This document shows, in pieces, positions 8,150-17,062 of a stretch of DNA of 64,000 bases (positions are counted from its first letter, which is position 1; the number at the start of each line of letters is the position of its first letter). A program made the position numbers and the translations under genes. The notes under the pieces are model-generated. The model was given only the letters and a program-made list of their open reading frames with translations. It was not told the DNA's origin and did not search any database. Source of the stretch: Cohnella xylanilytica (GTDB lineage Bacteria > Bacillota > Bacilli > Paenibacillales > Paenibacillaceae). The stretch is from NCBI RefSeq assembly GCF_014212175.1, contig NZ_JACJVR010000130.1, positions 29,379 to 93,378 of the forward strand, written 5' to 3'.

Positions 8150-9448
8150 CTATCCCTCTCCCGAATCGATCTGCGGCGCTTGCCGCAGAAGGCCGCCGAC
8201 GATCCTCTCCAGCTCTTCCGGCGTCCTTGAATGATTGTACAGCCCGAGAAAGGCGGACGTCGCTTCCGGATGACGGCCGATCAGCCGATTGACGGCCGCC
8301 TGTTCGGGACGGAGAGGGACGTTGCGGGTCATGCCGCAGGCCATCCGGAATAACGGCATAAAATGGTCGTTCAGCTCCTGCTCGTACCGGCGAGCCATGT
8401 CGTCCCACCGGCTCTCCCAATCCGGCTCGGAGGAGAGAATTCGCCGCAGCAGCCTCGCTCCGAGGAGGGCGTCGTGCATTCCCTGCCCGACGGCGGGATC
8501 CTTGAACGACAACGCGTCTCCGGCGAGCGCCCAGCCCGGGCCCATCGCTTCGTGCCAGTCGTTGTCATAGCCGAGCAAGCCGCGGATCGGACCGGACCGC
8601 TTGGCTTCCTTCAATCGGCTGGGGAACGACGTCGCGCCGAGTCCTCGGGCGACGAATTCGCGGAACCCCGCTTCCGGGTTCTCCTTCATCCGGGCGAGCG
8701 CATCCTTCCATTCGAGCGGGAACATCAGTCCGATCACGTGAAGATCGTCGCTCGTCGGGAACGCGATGGCGAGCGTCTCCCCGATCCGATAAAACTCGGT
8801 GCAGCGTTCCCCCTCCTGCCGGAAGCCTTCGAAGTAGCCGACGTAGGAAGCGAAGTCGGTCGGCACGGAGACGATCCGCCGGCTTCCCGCCAGTTCCCGC
8901 ACGATCGAGCGGCGGCCGTCCGCGCCGACGACGAGCCGAGCCGGGATCCGCACGGGCTTCCCTTCCGAATCGGTTCCTTCCACGCCCGCGACGGCCCCCC
9001 CGCTCCGCAGCAGACCCGTGATTCGGAAGTTCGGCCTCGCGTCGACGCCGGGCAGCGAAGCGGCATGCTCGAACAGAATGCGGTCGAGATGCGTCCGCCG
9101 AACGCACAGGCATTCGGTCTCCCCGTTCGCCTCGGGGAAGAAGCCGTCGATCTCCGCGTCCTCCAGCCTCAGGTACGCCCGCCGGTACGTCGGCGTCCCC
9201 GTCGCGAGCAGCCGGTCCAGCACGCCCATCTCCCGCAACATCCCCACCGAATTGTTGAAAAAGTTGTGGGTCGACAAGACGTCGCTCGGGAACCGGCTCT
9301 TGTCGGCCAGCAGAACGCGGTACCCCGCACGTCCCAGCTCCCAAGCCAAAGAAGCGCCCGCCACGCGGGCGCCTACGATGACCACGTCGTAATCCGAACG
9401 AATTCCTTCCGTTCCGCCCCTTCCGTCCATCTCATTCATCTCTTCCAT
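8150..9448 (-). CDS. FAD-dependent oxidoreductase (geranylgeranyl reductase/monooxygenase type)
   Basis: A 432-residue flavoprotein. The N-terminal Rossmann motif is DVVIVGARVAGASLAWELGRAG (about 21-42), followed by a glutamate/aspartate-type ribose contact in LLADKS. The second FAD motif is LVVGADGRRSIVRELAG, and the GD box is ALAGDALSFKDPAVGQGMHDAL. This combination is found in the p-hydroxybenzoate hydroxylase/geranylgeranyl reductase superfamily, which hydroxylates aromatic compounds or reduces isoprenoids; substrate not predictable. The start at 9448 was chosen because AGAAGGAG precedes it by about 10 nt; further in-frame ATGs exist at 9484 and 9583. Confidence 0.82.
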   Translation of the reverse strand: MEEMNEMDGRGGTEGIRSDYDVVIVGARVAGASLAWELGRAGYRVLLADKSRFPSDVLSTHNFFNNSVGMLREMGVLDRLLATGTPTYRRAYLRLEDAEIDGFFPEANGETECLCVRRTHLDRILFEHAASLPGVDARPNFRITGLLRSGGAVAGVEGTDSEGKPVRIPARLVVGADGRRSIVRELAGSRRIVSVPTDFASYVGYFEGFRQEGERCTEFYRIGETLAIAFPTSDDLHVIGLMFPLEWKDALARMKENPEAGFREFVARGLGATSFPSRLKEAKRSGPIRGLLGYDNDWHEAMGPGWALAGDALSFKDPAVGQGMHDALLGARLLRRILSSEPDWESRWDDMARRYEQELNDHFMPLFRMACGMTRNVPLRPEQAAVNRLIGRHPEATSAFLGLYNHSRTPEELERIVGGLLRQAPQIDSGEG

Positions 9449-9592
9449 CCCTTCCACTCCTTCTCCCGTTGCGGATACCATCATCCTACTTCTTCGGGAT
9501 GGCAGAGGGCGACTATCGAAAGATATAGACCGAAGATATACGGGAAAGGATGGAGGTCCGGCGATACCCCGCCGTTCGAGCACCCGGCGGCG

Positions 9593-12241
9593 CTACCGAG
9601 CTTCGAGAAGCCCGAGCCTCTCCGCGATCCGGATCGCCTGAACCCGTCCTTCCGCCCCGAGCTTGCCGTAGATCCGGTGGAGATGGAGCTTGACCGTCCC
9701 CTCCGTCAGATAGAGCTCGGAAGCGATCGCTTTGTTGGACATTCCCCGGGCCATGCACGCCAGAACCTCCCTCTCCCTCGGCGTTAGCGATTCGAGGGAC
9801 CGGGCGCCCGGACTCCGCTCCGGCTCCCCGGGCGCATACCCGGCCGCCGAAGCCAGCCTTCGCGCGAATTCCGTCTCCGAAGGCGCGAGCCCGGCCACGA
9901 CCGGAGCGGCGTTCGCCCATTCGGACAGCCGCTTCGCGACCGGCGGACCGGCATCGAGGAACGGACGCGCGATGTCGTCCGGGCAAGCCCGCTTGAGAGC
10001 CTGGAGCAGATGACGCTCGCTCTCCGCCGGAGCGCCGCGTCCCGCGCTTATCTCGCACAGCAGAAGGCAAGCCTGCACCTCGCTCAACGGGTTGGCGCGG
10101 CCGACCGCCGCGCGCAGCAGCGAGCGCGCCGCCGTCGCCGCGGCTTCCGTCTCGCCAAGCGCGAACCGGATCCGCGCGTACGCGAAATCTTCGTCGTCGG
10201 GATAGACGACCGAACGGCCGCCCTTCCGGGCGGCGGAACGGCGAACGTAATCGTCCGCCCAGAGAACCGCCGGCTCCCGATCCCCCCGAAGCAGCCGGCG
10301 GTAGACCCTTCTCGCGTCCAGCTTCCCGTACCAGGCCGTCGTCTGCCAGTGCCGGCGGCGCAGCTCCCGCATCGCCTCGTCGATCTCCGCGAGCGCCGCG
10401 TCCTCCTCCCCTTCGGCCGCCCATAGATCCGACCGGACGAGGGCCGCCGGGACGAAGGCTCCCGCCGTTCCGTTCTTCTTCGCGAGCCGAAGCGCTTCTT
10501 CGACATACTCCCTGGCCTCGGCGAGACGATTGCGAAGATAGCTGACTTCCGCCATGGCCGTCTGCTGATAGGAAGTGTAGGCGAACTCTTGCAGCCCGTT
10601 CTTGCTCAGGAAGTAGCCGTAGGCACGGTGGTAGCTCTCCGCGCGGGCGACGCTTCCTTCGAACCCGAACGCGCCGCGGATGAAGGGCACGGCCCCCTCG
10701 TTCAACTCGAGGCCGAGGCTGAGCAGCAGCGGCGTATCCCGGTCCGGCAGATCGTTCCGCTCCCCGTAGCCGCGAATAAGGGAGAGCGAGAGGTCGAAGT
10801 CGCCGCTTCGGACGGCGGCGAAGTTCTCCGCGATCCGTACTTCCTCGTGCATGCGGGCATAGGCCGCGCCATTCCCTTCTCTTTTCATCCCCTCGAGAGC
10901 CTCGTTCAACCGCCGCAGCCTCTCGTCCGCGGGGGCCGTCCTTCCTTCCATCAGATCGATCCAGAGGGAGAGCAGCACCAGCTCCGGCCGGTTCGCGAAC
11001 GGAGCCGGAATCCGCTCCAGCCAGCCCCGCAGCGTGGCGATCTCCCGCAGCTTCAACCAGACATGCGCCTTCCGCTCGATCCATTCCGCCGCCAGGCCGA
11101 CGTCCCCGGAAGCGAAGGCGTGCTCGACCGCTTCCTCGTCGTAGCCGTGGGACTGGTGCCATCGCGCCGCCTTCGCTTGAAGCTCAGGCTCCGCCTCGCC
11201 TTGTTCCCGCCGCAGGCGATCCCTCAGAAATTCCCCGAACAGATGGTGGTAGCGGAACCATCTCCGCTCGTCGTCGAGAGGAATCAGGAACATCCCGATC
11301 CGTTCCAGCTCTCCCAGCCGCTCTTCCGCCCCCGGATCGTTCGCCACCTCCGCGCACAGCGAAACGCACAACCGATCCAGAATCGACGTCCGGCGCAGGA
11401 ATCGCTTCATCTCTTCCGGCAGCCGCCCGTAGGCTTCTTCCATCAGATAATCCGACACGCGGCGGCTTCGTCCGGACAAGACGGCTTCTTCCTCGGACGG
11501 GCCTCCTTCGGCCGCCGAGGAGATCGTCATCAGCCTCAGCATGGCCGCCCACCCTTCGGTGCGATGCATCCACCGGGCCAGCGCTTCGCCGTCCGGTTCC
11601 CGCCCCCATTGCAGCCGCCAGTAGCCGATCGTCTCTTCTTCGTTGAACCGAAGGTCCCGCATGTCGAGCTCTTGCAGACGTCCGTTCGCCCTCCAGCCGG
11701 CGAGAGGCATCGGGATGCCGTGACGGCTGAGCAGCACCAAGCGGACGGGCGACGGCAGCCGCTCGATCCAGCGGTGAAGCGCTTCGTGGATCGCCGGAGC
11801 TTGAATGACGTGGTAATCGTCCAATGCCAGAACGAGCGGAGCTTCCTCCCGTTCGGCGTAATCGATCAAGGCGTCGAGAATGAGAGCCTGCAGCGATTCG
11901 GCCGAGACGATGCCCGATTCCGCGCTTCCCCCGCCCAGCGGGGAGCCCAGCGCCCTCTCGGCCGCGCCGGCCATATATCTCCAGAACCGCAGCGGATCGT
12001 TCTCCATCCCGTCCAGCGAGAGCCATCCGGAAGGCCAGCCTCTCTCCCGGATCCAGACGCTGACCAGCGTCGTCTTGCCGTAGCCCGGAGGCGCCGCGAC
12101 GGTCGTGAGCCGGCAAGCCGGCGAACCGTCCAGCTTCTCCCACAGACGGGTTCGGGCGAGGTGCCAAGCCGGCGTGCCGGGCATGTGCAGCTTCGTGCGG
12201 AGCAGCCCTTCCAGAGACGGTCGGGCGGATGCGTCCATCAT
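9593..12241 (-). CDS. MalT-like LuxR-family transcriptional regulator (STAND ATPase)
   Basis: A large (882 aa) signal-transduction ATPase. It has an N-terminal NTPase domain with Walker A APPGYGKTTL (about 48-57) and the Walker B-like LVLALDDYH, then a long alpha-helical repeat region (TPR/MalT-type, about 330-780) and a C-terminal LuxR helix-turn-helix (LTPREREVLACMARGMSNKAIASEL..., last 65 residues). Proteins of this design oligomerise on binding an inducer and ATP and then activate target promoters. Neighbours give no hint to the inducer. The start at 12241 leaves a normal short lead before the conserved LLRTKL; an in-frame ATG at 12298 with AGGA upstream is an alternative. Confidence 0.88.
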   Translation of the reverse strand: MMDASARPSLEGLLRTKLHMPGTPAWHLARTRLWEKLDGSPACRLTTVAAPPGYGKTTLVSVWIRERGWPSGWLSLDGMENDPLRFWRYMAGAAERALGSPLGGGSAESGIVSAESLQALILDALIDYAEREEAPLVLALDDYHVIQAPAIHEALHRWIERLPSPVRLVLLSRHGIPMPLAGWRANGRLQELDMRDLRFNEEETIGYWRLQWGREPDGEALARWMHRTEGWAAMLRLMTISSAAEGGPSEEEAVLSGRSRRVSDYLMEEAYGRLPEEMKRFLRRTSILDRLCVSLCAEVANDPGAEERLGELERIGMFLIPLDDERRWFRYHHLFGEFLRDRLRREQGEAEPELQAKAARWHQSHGYDEEAVEHAFASGDVGLAAEWIERKAHVWLKLREIATLRGWLERIPAPFANRPELVLLSLWIDLMEGRTAPADERLRRLNEALEGMKREGNGAAYARMHEEVRIAENFAAVRSGDFDLSLSLIRGYGERNDLPDRDTPLLLSLGLELNEGAVPFIRGAFGFEGSVARAESYHRAYGYFLSKNGLQEFAYTSYQQTAMAEVSYLRNRLAEAREYVEEALRLAKKNGTAGAFVPAALVRSDLWAAEGEEDAALAEIDEAMRELRRRHWQTTAWYGKLDARRVYRRLLRGDREPAVLWADDYVRRSAARKGGRSVVYPDDEDFAYARIRFALGETEAAATAARSLLRAAVGRANPLSEVQACLLLCEISAGRGAPAESERHLLQALKRACPDDIARPFLDAGPPVAKRLSEWANAAPVVAGLAPSETEFARRLASAAGYAPGEPERSPGARSLESLTPREREVLACMARGMSNKAIASELYLTEGTVKLHLHRIYGKLGAEGRVQAIRIAERLGLLEAR

Positions 12242-12359
12242 GGTCGTTCCGACCTCGCTTCGCCTGTTATTCGAATGTCGCTTCCGTTCCGATGTCATTT
12301 GCTTCCTGATTTTACACGATAGAGGATGTCAAACGGTAGAGGCGGCGGGCCCATTGATC

Positions 12360-12394
12360 AAAAAAAAAGCATCCGGCCCGTCAGGGCCGGATGC
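12360..12394 (-). terminator. Strong intrinsic terminator after yebC
   Basis: A perfect 11-bp GC-rich stem (12369-12379 with 12384-12394), loop GTCA, followed on the minus strand by nine Ts. It lies 23 bp beyond the yebC stop. Confidence 0.95.
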
Positions 12395-12416
12395 TCGGAT
12401 CGAGGGACAGTCCCTC

Positions 12417-13136
12417 TTACTCTTCGAAGTCGACGTTGTGATAGACCTGCTGAACGTCTTCCAGATCTTCGAGAGCTTCGATCATCTTCTCGAAGGAGGC
12501 TACCGATTCCTCCGGCAGCGTCACGTACGTCTGCGGGATCATCGTCAGCTCGGCGACGGCGAATTCCGTTACGCCGGCTCGCTTGAACGCCTCTTGAACG
12601 GCGTGGAATTGTTCCGGGTCGGCGTACACGATGACGGACTCGTCCTCTTCCACGACGTCGCGTACGTCGACTTCGGCTTCGATCAGCAGCTCGATGACTT
12701 CGTCGACCGTCTTGCCCGTCACGCCGATGACGGCCGTCGCGTCGAACATGTAGGCGACGGAGCCGTTGACGCCCATGTTGCCGCCGTTCTTGCTGAACGC
12801 GGCGCGTACGGCCGACGCCGTCCGGTTGACGTTGTTCGTCAGCGCGTCGACGATGACCATCGAGCCGTTCGGCCCGAACCCTTCGTAACGGAGCTCGACG
12901 TAGTTCTCGTCGGAAGCTCCTTTCGCTTTGTCGAGGGCGCGGTCGATGATCGCCTTGGGCACGTTGTACGTCTTGGCCCGTTCCAGAACGACCTTCAGCG
13001 CCCGATTCGCTTCCGGATCCGGCTCGCCCTTCTTGGCGGCGACGTAGATCTCGACGCCGAATTTGGCGTATACGCGGCTCGTGTTCGCGTCTTTCGACGC
13101 TTTTTTCTCTTTAATATTGTTCCATTTGCGTCCCAT
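12417..13136 (-). CDS. YebC/PmpR-family protein
   Basis: A 239-residue cytoplasmic protein of the YebC/TACO1 family. The N-terminus MGRKWNNIKEKKASKDANTSR and the core RALKVVLERAKTYNVPKAIIDRALDKAKG are diagnostic; the acidic C-terminal end is also typical. Family members are annotated either as transcriptional regulators or, in more recent work, as factors that help ribosomes through proline-rich stretches. The N-terminal form here (GRKW rather than GHSKW) is the YeeN-type subgroup. It has its own terminator, so it appears monocistronic. Confidence 0.93.
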   Translation of the reverse strand: MGRKWNNIKEKKASKDANTSRVYAKFGVEIYVAAKKGEPDPEANRALKVVLERAKTYNVPKAIIDRALDKAKGASDENYVELRYEGFGPNGSMVIVDALTNNVNRTASAVRAAFSKNGGNMGVNGSVAYMFDATAVIGVTGKTVDEVIELLIEAEVDVRDVVEEDESVIVYADPEQFHAVQEAFKRAGVTEFAVAELTMIPQTYVTLPEESVASFEKMIEALEDLEDVQQVYHNVDFEE

Positions 13137-13266
13137 TCTCTAATCCTCTTTCTCTGCGATAGGCGAAGTACGTTCCACGTTGGACCAGCTGTTTCGACTC
13201 TACCCATTTTAGCAGAAGACGAGATTTTTTTCTATTTTTCGCGCGGGTTATCGTGCGGGCATTCGT

Positions 13267-13596
13267 TCAAGAAGCCCGCGGCGCCCATAACATGATGGAG
13301 ACGCCGACCAGGCAGACCGCCGCTCCTACCCAATCGTAGAGATCCGGAGTCCGCTTGTCGACCAGCCATCCCCACAGAACGGCCAGGACGATGAAGACGC
13401 CGCCGTAAGCCGCGTACACCCGGCCGAAGCTCGGGAACTTCTGGAGCGTCGGCACGATGCCGTACGCGACCAGAATAAGGCCGCCGGCGATGCCGTATCC
13501 GATCGGCTTCGATTCTCTCAGCCACAGCCATACCAGGTAGCCTCCGCCGATCTCCGCGATTCCCGCGACGACGAACAATACGATCGCTGCCAACAA
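13267..13596 (-). CDS. YnfA/UPF0060-family small membrane protein
   Basis: 109 residues with four predicted membrane helices. The start LFVVAGIAEIGGGYLVWLWLRE and the motif FGRVYAAYGGVFIVLAVLWGW are characteristic of YnfA (UPF0060), a relative of small multidrug resistance transporters. Transport substrates for the family are not settled. It starts 16 bp after the stop of the DUF421 gene, so the two probably form an operon. Confidence 0.9.
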   Translation of the reverse strand: MLAAIVLFVVAGIAEIGGGYLVWLWLRESKPIGYGIAGGLILVAYGIVPTLQKFPSFGRVYAAYGGVFIVLAVLWGWLVDKRTPDLYDWVGAAVCLVGVSIMLWAPRAS

Positions 13597-13612
13597 GCTC
13601 CCTTCCCCCCGT

Positions 13613-14341
13613 TCAGGCTTCTCCTTCGACCCTCTCTCGCTTCTCCCGCTTCTCCAGCCCCGGCAGCGCCTTGACTTCCCCCTCCGGGGTCCATTCCGCG
13701 TAGGCGACCTCCCGGATGTCGGAGAAGCCCAGCTTGTCCAGCTCCCGGCGCAGCCAGCTCTCGTCCCGTCCGATCGCGGCGAGACCGGCTTGCTTGACCT
13801 GGCCGTCCTCGACCAGGCTTCGGGGCAGCCGCGCCGGCGACGACGGCAGCTTCAAGTCGTTCCGGCGCACTTCCTCGTGCGAGGGCTTCTTCAGCACGCT
13901 TAACGAGCCGTTCGGTTCGAAGACGGCGTAGGCCACCTCGTCCAGGGAGAAGACGTCCCGCTGCCGGAGCATCATGCGCAGCTCCTCGAACTCCATGCTG
14001 TTGCGGCGCATCGCTTCCCGGTTCACCTTGCCGTCCGAGATCAAGAGCTCGGGCTCTCCTTCCAGCCGCTTGCGGATCGGCTTGCCGAATTCCATCAGCT
14101 TGTCGAAGCCGTATGAGAGACCTGTCCATAGCGCCAGCGCGAACAGCAGCATCCCTAAGGAGGCTTGCTCCTCGTAGATCGTGTTGCCGACCAAGTCGCC
14201 GAGCACCATCGCCGACACGAAGTCGAAGGGAGACAGCTGGGCGATCTCTCTCTTGCCCAGCAGCCTCGTCATCGCCCACAATCCGGCGAAGGCGGCCGCG
14301 AGCTTGATCGCGATGCCGACGTAAGCTTCCATCCCCGTCAC
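13613..14341 (-). CDS. DUF421/YetF-family membrane protein
   Basis: 242 residues. Three N-terminal membrane helices (about 8-80; LLGKREIAQLSPFDFVSAMVLGDLVGN is the family signature) precede a soluble domain with PELLISDGKVNREAMRRNSMEFEELRMMLRQRDVFSLDEVAYAVFEPNGSLSVLKK. YetF-like proteins are common in spore-formers, and some relatives are spore or germination proteins; their biochemical role is unknown. The 8-bp tandem repeat at 14401-14456 lies 60 bp upstream of the start. Confidence 0.92.
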   Translation of the reverse strand: MTGMEAYVGIAIKLAAAFAGLWAMTRLLGKREIAQLSPFDFVSAMVLGDLVGNTIYEEQASLGMLLFALALWTGLSYGFDKLMEFGKPIRKRLEGEPELLISDGKVNREAMRRNSMEFEELRMMLRQRDVFSLDEVAYAVFEPNGSLSVLKKPSHEEVRRNDLKLPSSPARLPRSLVEDGQVKQAGLAAIGRDESWLRRELDKLGFSDIREVAYAEWTPEGEVKALPGLEKREKRERVEGEA

Positions 14342-14400
14342 CTCTTCCGCGCTTTATTGTCTCTATACCCGCGCGGCGGGCGGCTTCAACAAGGGATTCG

Positions 14401-14456
14401 GCGAACCGGCGAACCGGCGAAGTGGCGAATCGGCGAACCGGCGAATTGACGAACCG
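14401..14456. repeat. Seven tandem 8-bp repeats (consensus GCGAACCG)
   Basis: Copies: GCGAACCG, GCGAACCG, GCGAAGTG, GCGAATCG, GCGAACCG, GCGAATTG, ACGAACCG; more diverged octamers (TCGGACGA, TCCGACGA) continue to about 14475. The array fills the gap between the quinone oxidoreductase stop (14487) and the DUF421 start (14341), where the DUF421 promoter must lie if it has one of its own. Confidence 0.9.
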
Positions 14457-14486
14457 TCGGACGATCCGACGATCGGGACCGGGGAT

Positions 14487-15461
14487 TTATTCGGAGACGC
14501 GAAGAACGATTTTGCCGATATTGCGATTGCCGACCATATGCGCATGGGCCTTCTCGGCTTCGTTCCAATCCCAGACGGAATCGACGACGGGCTTCAGCTT
14601 GCCTTCCGCGAAGAGGCCCGACGCGAACCCGGCGAATTCGGCCGTCAGCCGCTCCTTCTTCGCGGGCGGCTGGGAGCGGAGCGCCGTTCCGATCACTTGC
14701 AGGCGGCGGTACAGCAGCTGCCCGAGATCGAGCTCCGGCACCTTCGCGCCTCCCATCGTTCCGATCAGAATCAGCTTGCCGTCCATGGCCAATGCCTGCA
14801 AATTCTGCTCCCAATAGGAAGCTCCGACGAAGTCGAGGATGAGGTCGACGCCGCGGCCGCCCGTCGCCTCCCTCACGCGCGGCAGGAACGGGCCGGCCCT
14901 GTAGTCGATCGCTTCGCCCGCCCCGAGCGCGAGACACGCCTCGCGCTTGGCCTCCGAGCCGGCGGTGACGATCGAGTTCGCTCCGGCTTCCCGGGCGAGC
15001 TGGATCGCCGCCGTGCCGACTCCGCTGGCCCCGGCATGAATGAGAACCGTCTGCCCGGCCTTCAAGCCGCCGAGCCAGAACAGGTTGAGATACGCGGTCA
15101 GGAACGCTTCCGGAATGGAAGCCGCTTCCTCGAACGACATCCCGTCGGGAATCCGGATGCCCATCCCCTCCGGGATCCGAACCTTCTCGGCATAACCTCC
15201 GCCCGGGAGCAGCGCCATGATCCGGTCCCCCGGCTTCCACTCGCCGCTCGCCTCTTCGACGACGCCCGCCATCTCGAGACCGAGGATCGGCGAAGCTCCG
15301 GGGGGCGGCGGGTACAGCCCCCGCCTCTGCGCCAGATCGGCCCGGTTGATCCCGGCCGCCTTGACGCGGACGAGCACGTCGCCCGCCGAGTTGTCCGGCT
15401 CTTCCGTCTCGCCTATGTACAAGACCTTCGTCTTCTCGTCCTGCAGCACCGCTCTCATCAT
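14487..15461 (-). CDS. NAD(P)H:quinone oxidoreductase, zinc-independent MDR family
   Basis: A 324-residue medium-chain dehydrogenase/reductase of the Qor/PIG3 type. It has the GroES-like N-terminal part (VRVKAAGINRADLAQRRGLYPPPPGASPILGLEMAG, a PIG3-like signature), the cofactor motif HAGASGVGTAAIQLA, and no catalytic or structural zinc cysteines. Expected to reduce quinones or other enones with NADPH in the cytoplasm. Two ATGs open the gene (15461, 15458). Confidence 0.93.
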   Translation of the reverse strand: MMRAVLQDEKTKVLYIGETEEPDNSAGDVLVRVKAAGINRADLAQRRGLYPPPPGASPILGLEMAGVVEEASGEWKPGDRIMALLPGGGYAEKVRIPEGMGIRIPDGMSFEEAASIPEAFLTAYLNLFWLGGLKAGQTVLIHAGASGVGTAAIQLAREAGANSIVTAGSEAKREACLALGAGEAIDYRAGPFLPRVREATGGRGVDLILDFVGASYWEQNLQALAMDGKLILIGTMGGAKVPELDLGQLLYRRLQVIGTALRSQPPAKKERLTAEFAGFASGLFAEGKLKPVVDSVWDWNEAEKAHAHMVGNRNIGKIVLRVSE

Positions 15462-15628
15462 CGTTCTCCCCTATACGGTGGATTAGCGCCCCGAGCCGGA
15501 CCGGCTTCCGTCCACTCTCGCTTCAGGTCTGCGCTTCTCTCTATTGTACCCCTAGTTCCCGCAAGGTTGAAGCTTCCCCGGCCGCGGGCGACAGTTCCGC
15601 ATGACCGGGGCCATCGGTGCGAGGCTAC

Positions 15629-16390
15629 TTATCTCTTGAGCCAGTAGCGGCTTCCGTCCGGTTGGCGGTCCAGGAAGCCGTACTCGATCATATATCTCCT
15701 CAGCGTGACGAAGTCGGGATAGCGCGCCTTGAGAATCTCGTTGACTTCCTTCTCCGTATATTTTCGATTCTCTTCGAACTGGCGGGCGAGATGGCGCAGA
15801 ATGACGATCTTCCGCTTCTCCTTCCGCGGGAATTCGCTTAAGGGGCCGTCGAGCCCCTCTTTGAAGAACGTCCGCAAGATCTCCTCGTTCTCCTTCTCCG
15901 TGATCGCATAGCGCTCATCCGTCATCGTCGCGGTGCGGTGCGTCGTGATGAAGCGGTGCTGGCGTCCGGAGCGTTCGTTCGCAAGCTCCATGAGCGCGAG
16001 GAACACCTTCGCCTGCTTCATTCGCTCCCGGAGCGCGAACCGGTGATTGCGGATCGTGGAGGCGCTGCCTCCGCCGAGCTCCGAGACGATCTCGTTGTCC
16101 GGCAAGCCGGCGTTGAACAGATGCAGCAGACGCTTCTGCAAGTCCGTCAGTCCCGTCAGCTTCTTGTCCAGGCCGAGCAGGTAGTCGAACATGGAGCCGT
16201 GCTCCTTCTCGATATGGCGGCTGGCGAACTTGGCGGCTTCGTACAGGACTCCGTCCGACGGATAGACGATTCCCCGTTCGAACCGTTCGCCGCAGGCGAG
16301 GCAGACGTAACAATCCGCTTCTTCAAGATACGTATACCCCTGCTTCAAATCGCTCAGCGGCACTTCCCAGAACAACTCGGTTGCTTGCAT
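15629..16390 (-). CDS. DUF2087 protein with zinc-finger-like N-terminus and LuxR-like helix-turn-helix
   Basis: 253 residues. The N-terminal part has C27-x2-C30-x2-C33 followed by a His pair (RHIEKEH, about 62-67), which looks like a metal-binding knuckle. The middle (LTDLQKRLLHLFNAGLPDNEIVSELGGGSASTIRNHRFALRERMKQAKVFLAL) is a sigma-region-4/LuxR-like helix-turn-helix. The C-terminus (FPRKEKRKIVILRHLARQFEENRKYTEKEVNEILK ... DFVTLRRYMIEYGFLDRQPDGSRYWL) is a DUF2087 domain. Probably a DNA-binding regulator. The start is ATG 16390 because AGAAGG lies 10 nt upstream; the promoter at 16434-16462 is excellent. Confidence 0.85.
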   Translation of the reverse strand: MQATELFWEVPLSDLKQGYTYLEEADCYVCLACGERFERGIVYPSDGVLYEAAKFASRHIEKEHGSMFDYLLGLDKKLTGLTDLQKRLLHLFNAGLPDNEIVSELGGGSASTIRNHRFALRERMKQAKVFLALMELANERSGRQHRFITTHRTATMTDERYAITEKENEEILRTFFKEGLDGPLSEFPRKEKRKIVILRHLARQFEENRKYTEKEVNEILKARYPDFVTLRRYMIEYGFLDRQPDGSRYWLKR

Positions 16391-16433
16391 TCGGGCCAAA
16401 CCTTCTTTCGATTCGTTTGCTTAATATATAGAC

Positions 16434-16462
16434 ATTCTATTCCTCCATCCAGTCACTGTCAA
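16434..16462 (-). promoter_or_regulatory. Vegetative promoter of the DUF2087 gene
   Basis: On the minus strand TTGACA (16462-16457), 17-bp spacer, TAGAAT (16439-16434), 44 bp upstream of the ATG. A near-perfect sigma-A promoter. Confidence 0.8.
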
Positions 16463-16570
16463 CTTTCAAGACTAGATGCCGAGTCGATTTGTCTAGCCTT
16501 CGTTTAGTATTAGGCGAGTTGTACGCCATTCGTCGAGCAACCAGTCTGCAGGTGGAGGGTCCCGTTGAAT

Positions 16571-16601
16571 AAATAAAGGGCTGCCCCAAGGCGGAAGCCC
16601 T
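16571..16601 (-). terminator. Terminator of the PPC-like secreted protein gene
   Basis: AGGGCT (16577-16582) pairs with AGCCCT (16596-16601), with further GCC/GGC pairing inside, followed on the minus strand by TTATTTATT. It lies 36 bp after the stop codon. Confidence 0.65.
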
Positions 16602-16636
16602 GAGTCAACCCTTGTCCCATCCCGAGTCTGGAAAAA

Positions 16637-17062
16637 CTAAACGTAAATCTTGGTTATCCGATTGAGCGAATAAGCGGCGTTCGGATCGAATTGCCCGTTC
16701 TTCCCGACGACTTTGAGGTAATAGGTGTTCGTCATCGAAGGAGAATAGCGACCGACATAGTCGAACGTATCGGACGTCGTCGACGACATGAGAAACTGGC
16801 GGTTCTCGTCGTACAGATAGAGGTCGTAATCGAGGCCGGCCGGGCTTCTCAGCTGGAACAAACCGAACTGCCCCGCCGTTACTTTGTAGTAGTCCTCGTC
16901 CCCGGAAAAGGATAAATAGGATGTCAGGGATTCACTGTTCGGGAGAGGCACCGCGTTGTCGAACGAATCATTCGGTTCCCCCGTGTCCGCCGCGAGAACG
17001 GAAGCGGATAAAGCGAGCGATGAAGCCAGCAGCAACGTGAAAGCGACTCCTGATTTTCTCAT
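16637..17062 (-). CDS. Secreted PPC-like beta-domain protein
   Basis: A 141-residue exported protein. A signal peptide (MRKSGVAFTLLLASSLALSASVLA, cleavage near ADT) is followed by one beta-sandwich domain with DTGEPNDSFDNAVPL, SGDEDYYKVTAG, YDLYLYDENRQ and NTYYLKVVGKNGQFDP, the pattern of the bacterial pre-peptidase C-terminal (PPC) domain. PPC domains usually trail secreted peptidases, so a stand-alone one is unusual; it may bind carbohydrate or protein at the cell surface. The start is ATG 17062 with GAGGTG upstream. A GTG at 17071 lies within that site and is unlikely. Confidence 0.85.
   Translation of the reverse strand: MRKSGVAFTLLLASSLALSASVLAADTGEPNDSFDNAVPLPNSESLTSYLSFSGDEDYYKVTAGQFGLFQLRSPAGLDYDLYLYDENRQFLMSSTTSDTFDYVGRYSPSMTNTYYLKVVGKNGQFDPNAAYSLNRITKIYV

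Noticed and set aside
10589..12322. 577-codon open frame on the plus strand
   Set aside because: Antisense shadow of the MalT-like regulator.
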